DNA of 42,671 nucleotides from Sediminispirochaeta bajacaliforniensis DSM 16054. Its GTDB lineage: Bacteria > Spirochaetota > Spirochaetia > DSM-16054 > Sediminispirochaetaceae. The notes beneath the pieces are model-generated. The model saw nothing but the letters and a program-made list of their open reading frames with translations. It searched no databases and was not told the origin of the DNA. Made by a program: the position numbers and the translations under genes. Where the stretch lies: assembly GCF_000378205.1 (NCBI RefSeq), contig NZ_KB899434.1, forward strand, positions 1 to 42,671, written 5' to 3'. Below, piece by piece: positions 40,739 to 42,671 of the stretch (position 1 is its first letter; each line of letters starts with the position of its first letter).

Positions 40739-41127
40739 AAATTAAGACGGAACAGATGTTGTGGGTCGCTATTGCATTTATCGCTATGTGTGGATTCATA
40801 TTATTCGTTGAGTCTGGATCAGTCTTGACGGCTGTTTCCCTTGGATTTGTATTCATCATCGGATCATTTCTCGGAGTTGATCTGGTAAAAATGATCAAAG
40901 ATACATCGTCCCTTCCTGACGGTAAATACCAAGATATAAGAAAAAGCCGGTACATTTTGGCACTTATTTTTTTCGCTTTACTTTGTATAGAGGCTTTTAT
41001 CATTTCAAAGGTATATGATCGCAATCTTGATGGTGTCTATGGTTCCATCGGTGTTGGATTTATGATCGTCGTCTCACTTTTTGTATCTGGAATCGAAGCT
41101 AATAAGATCGCAACAACAAAAGGTTGA
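40735..41127 (+). CDS. Small membrane protein, candidate holin
   Basis: The 130-residue protein MKIKTEQMLWVAIAFIAMCG has four hydrophobic segments (about 8-27, 33-50, 75-95, 102-122) and few charges besides a central linker. ATG 40735 overlaps the endolysin stop as ATGA. Size, several membrane helices and place right after the endolysin fit a holin, which lets the lysis enzyme pass. No sequence family recognised. Confidence 0.55.
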   Translation: MKIKTEQMLWVAIAFIAMCGFILFVESGSVLTAVSLGFVFIIGSFLGVDLVKMIKDTSSLPDGKYQDIRKSRYILALIFFALLCIEAFIISKVYDRNLDGVYGSIGVGFMIVVSLFVSGIEANKIATTKG

Positions 41128-41132
41128 CATAG

Positions 41133-41579
41133 GTGTGGCAACTAAAAAAATTAACGGCATTTTTGGTATTAGTATCCTTTTCTGTTTCTGCATTTGCGGA
41201 TGGGGATTATATTACCATACCGCTCGAAACCTGGATGCAAATCGTGAGAATCTCAGGAAACAACGAGCTACTATTAGCCGACTTGAATCAAACAACACAG
41301 AACTTGAGCGAATCAACAGAGAACGAAGCTCAGATATTACCAAACTTGGTGGAAACATCGAACAGCTTAACAAATACATCGAAGAACTTGAGCGAATCAA
41401 CAGAGAACGAAACGCTAATATTGAACGACTCAACGGACTCGTTAAAAATTATGAAAGAAACCAACGAAAACTCGCTGAAATCGTCCAACAAGTCAATACT
41501 GCGAACAGTCTTAACCAGGACAGGTAGTATCCTTTTGGCGTTCTTCGCTGGTTATAGCCTTGGTTGCTTACGTAAATGA
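41133..41579 (+). CDS. Signal-peptide plus C-terminal membrane helix protein, overlapping spanin-like frame A
   Basis: The 148-residue product MWQLKKLTAFLVLVSFSVSA FADGD has a cleavable signal peptide, two asparagine/serine-rich repeats (LSESTENEAQILPNLVETSN and LSESTENETLILND) and a C-terminal membrane helix TGSILLAFFAGYSLGCLRK. The start is GTG at 41133. This layout (exported N-terminus, membrane C-terminus) resembles unimolecular spanins, except that no lipobox cysteine is present. Almost its whole length overlaps frame B (41135-41527). Confidence 0.5.
   Translation: MWQLKKLTAFLVLVSFSVSAFADGDYITIPLETWMQIVRISGNNELLLADLNQTTQNLSESTENEAQILPNLVETSNSLTNTSKNLSESTENETLILNDSTDSLKIMKETNENSLKSSNKSILRTVLTRTGSILLAFFAGYSLGCLRK
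41135..41527 (+). CDS. Membrane helix plus coiled coil protein, overlapping spanin-like frame B
   Basis: The 130-residue product (VATKKINGIFGISILFCFCI... with GTG start at 41135) has one N-terminal membrane helix (about 7-26) and a long helix rich in E, R and N, with coiled-coil repeats (ELERINRERSSDITKLGGNI, ELERINRERNANIERLNGLV). That is the form of an inner-membrane i-spanin such as Rz. It occupies the +3 frame relative to frame A across 41135-41527. Both frames have well-formed proteins, so both may be made. Confidence 0.5.
   Translation: MATKKINGIFGISILFCFCICGWGLYYHTARNLDANRENLRKQRATISRLESNNTELERINRERSSDITKLGGNIEQLNKYIEELERINRERNANIERLNGLVKNYERNQRKLAEIVQQVNTANSLNQDR
41300..41411 (+). 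repeat. 28-bp direct repeat in the overlapping spanin-like frames
   Basis: The sequence GAACTTGAGCGAATCAACAG plus AGAACGAA occurs at 41300-41327 and again, identical, at 41384-41411. The copies are 84 bases apart, a multiple of three, so the repeat is kept in both overlapping frames (LSESTENE in frame A, ELERINRERN in frame B). Confidence 0.75.
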
Positions 41580-41700
41580 TCAATGAGCAGGTAAGGGCGC
41601 TACCAACACCCTTACCAATTCGCGTTTTAACCCAACGCAAATTACAACCGAAGCTGCTACTCCATACTTTTATCGGCAGCTTCATATGAGGAGTAAAGCG
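41580..41700 (+). other. Two hairpins between the spanin frames and the methylase gene
   Basis: GGTAAGGG (41590-41597) pairs with CCCTTACC (41609-41616), and GAAGCTGC (41650-41657) pairs with GCAGCTTC (41676-41683). Neither is followed by a T-run. The second is just before the methylase ribosome site and might control its translation. Confidence 0.45.
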
Positions 41701-42495
41701 TTGAATAGTCCTATTGCTTATGTCGGTGGTAAAAGCAAACTGGCAGATACAATCATCAATTTTATCCCGGAACACCAAACCTACATCGAAGTTTTTGCAG
41801 GAGGTGCTTGGATCTTTTTCCGAAAAAAGTATTCGAACGGAGAAGTACTTAACGATAAAGATGGAGATCTCATATCGCTCTATCGAGTGATTCAGAACCA
41901 CCTTGAAGAGTTTCTTCGGCAATTTAAGTGGTTACTTACCAGCCGGGAAGTATTCGATAATTACAAAGGCCAGATGGAAAAATCAGGATTGACTGATATC
42001 CAGCGAGCTGCAAGATATTACTACCTGCAACGTCTATGTTTTGGCGGTAGAGTTCTTAATCGTTCCTTTGGTGTTGATTCCTCCGGCGGCAACAGGATCA
42101 ACCTATTGCGAATGGAAGAAGAATTATCTGCAGTGCATCTTCGATTGAGTAACGTAATCATTGAGAATCTGTCATGGGAAGATCTTATAATCAGGTATGA
42201 TAAAGCTGAAAATTTCTTTTATCTTGACCCGCCTTACTTTTCGGCACCCTGTTATAAGTACAATTTTTCCAGTATCGATGACTATAAGGCGATGTCAGAT
42301 ATTTTGAGCAACATCCAGGCTAAATTCATTCTTAGTATTAATGACCACCCACAAATCCGGCATGTCTTTAAAGGATTTCATATGAAAGAAGTTGAAGTCC
42401 CCTATTCATTAGCCAAAACCGATTCGCTTATTGGTAAGGAACTATTAGTATCCAATTTTAAACTAAAAGAAGGCCAAGGATACCTTTTTGAGTAA
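41701..42495 (+). CDS. D12-class N6-adenine DNA methyltransferase (Dam-like)
   Basis: The 264-residue protein starts NSPIAYVGGKSKLADTIINF, motif X of the D12 class, followed by TYIEVFAGGAWIFF (motif I, about 27-40) and FYLDPPYF (motif IV DPPY, 176-179). It methylates adenine in a short DNA site from S-adenosylmethionine and probably protects the phage DNA from host nucleases, as modification genes near Mu's mom do. TTG 41701 is preferred because AGGAG lies 7 bases before it; ATG 41686 overlaps that site. It reads with the lysis cassette. Confidence 0.8.
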   Translation: MNSPIAYVGGKSKLADTIINFIPEHQTYIEVFAGGAWIFFRKKYSNGEVLNDKDGDLISLYRVIQNHLEEFLRQFKWLLTSREVFDNYKGQMEKSGLTDIQRAARYYYLQRLCFGGRVLNRSFGVDSSGGNRINLLRMEEELSAVHLRLSNVIIENLSWEDLIIRYDKAENFFYLDPPYFSAPCYKYNFSSIDDYKAMSDILSNIQAKFILSINDHPQIRHVFKGFHMKEVEVPYSLAKTDSLIGKELLVSNFKLKEGQGYLFE

Positions 42496-42513
42496 ACTGG
42501 AGAAGGGAAAAGA

Positions 42514-42671
42514 ATGAGTGCATATACCAGATGCATATGTGGCAGAAAAAGAGGCGACCATAATGATCTTGTTGTTAGAATGAGACACTGTAATCGATCA
42601 GCATTTAATGGGTATCGGCTAACAATTTCAAAGTATTCTCAGGTTATTTGTACGAGAAAAGGATGTCCAGG
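42514..42671 (+). CDS. Small cysteine-rich protein (runs off the window)
   Basis: GGAGAAGGGAAAAG precedes ATG 42514. The part seen, MSAYTRCICGRKRGDHNDLV then VRMRHCNRSAFNGYRLTISK and ICTRKGCPG, has cysteines in C-x-C, C and C-x(4)-C spacing that could bind zinc. Such small finger-like proteins are common beside phage methylase genes. It is cut by the window edge, so length and family stay open. Confidence 0.55.
   Translation, partial: MSAYTRCICGRKRGDHNDLVVRMRHCNRSAFNGYRLTISKYSQVICTRKGCP

Larger units (their letters stand above)
11397..42671. mobile_element. Mu-like transposable prophage (one end inside the window)
   Basis: Evidence is the gene set: DDE transposase with AAA+ partner, GemA, Mor, gp26-gp30-like head genes, I/Z protease-scaffold, T head protein and a Mu-type contractile tail, nearly all on the minus strand. 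The left limit is set by the truncated AraC gene and by repeats in the first 100 bases. The right end is beyond 42671. Unlike Mu, the early block (25996 to about 34133) lies between gpF and the protease gene. Every essential head and tail gene occurs once and is open, so it may be functional. Confidence 0.85.

Overview
The window looks like a spirochaete chromosome (phylum Spirochaetota, inferred). The two large lipoproteins on the left combine spirochaete-style lipoboxes with Listeria-Bacteroides (InlB-type) repeats, a fibronectin III domain and a DUF1566 domain, a mix common in Treponema/Spirochaeta relatives. A membrane-anchored AraC regulator fits too. No rRNA, tRNA or CRISPR array was seen, and the species cannot be fixed from sequence alone.

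Left part (1-11.4 kb): host DNA with many gene remnants. It holds a partial transposase, two decayed CI-like HTH repressors, an outer-membrane barrel tail, an FGE-sulfatase tail, a GNAT fragment, an IS1182 fragment and a tyrosine-recombinase fragment. Between them stand intact genes: the membrane AraC regulator, two surface lipoproteins, an aminoglycoside-type nucleotidyltransferase, a HicAB toxin-antitoxin pair, a small lipoprotein and an MFS drug-efflux-type transporter. The AraC gene beside the transporter is cut at its 5' end by the prophage.

Right part (about 11.4 kb to beyond 42.67 kb): a Mu-like transposable prophage. It has a DDE transposase, an AAA+ partner, GemA and Mor, a head set (gp26/gp27, TerL, DUF935 portal, gpF, I/Z protease-scaffold, major head T), and a contractile tail (gp35, gp36, G, gp37, sheath, tube, chaperone with -1 frameshift, tape measure, N, P, gp45-gp48, fibre, fibre chaperone). 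A lysis cassette and a Dam methylase read the other way. One prophage end, with repeated AAGAAA boxes, lies near 11.4 kb; the other is outside the window.

The main oddity is gene order. In Mu the repressor-ner-A-B-mor block sits at one end. Here that whole early block (about 26.0-34.1 kb) sits inside the head operon, between gpF and the protease gene. Each head and tail gene occurs once, so this looks like one permuted phage rather than two. The joints carry regulatory structures: a minus-strand terminator after gpF, a divergent operator/promoter region between repressor and ner, and an intrinsic-terminator-like hairpin whose loop contains the protease start codon just after mor. Other points of interest are a repressor that has lost its S24 catalytic residues, two overlapping spanin-like reading frames, and a secreted protein gene behind the repressor.
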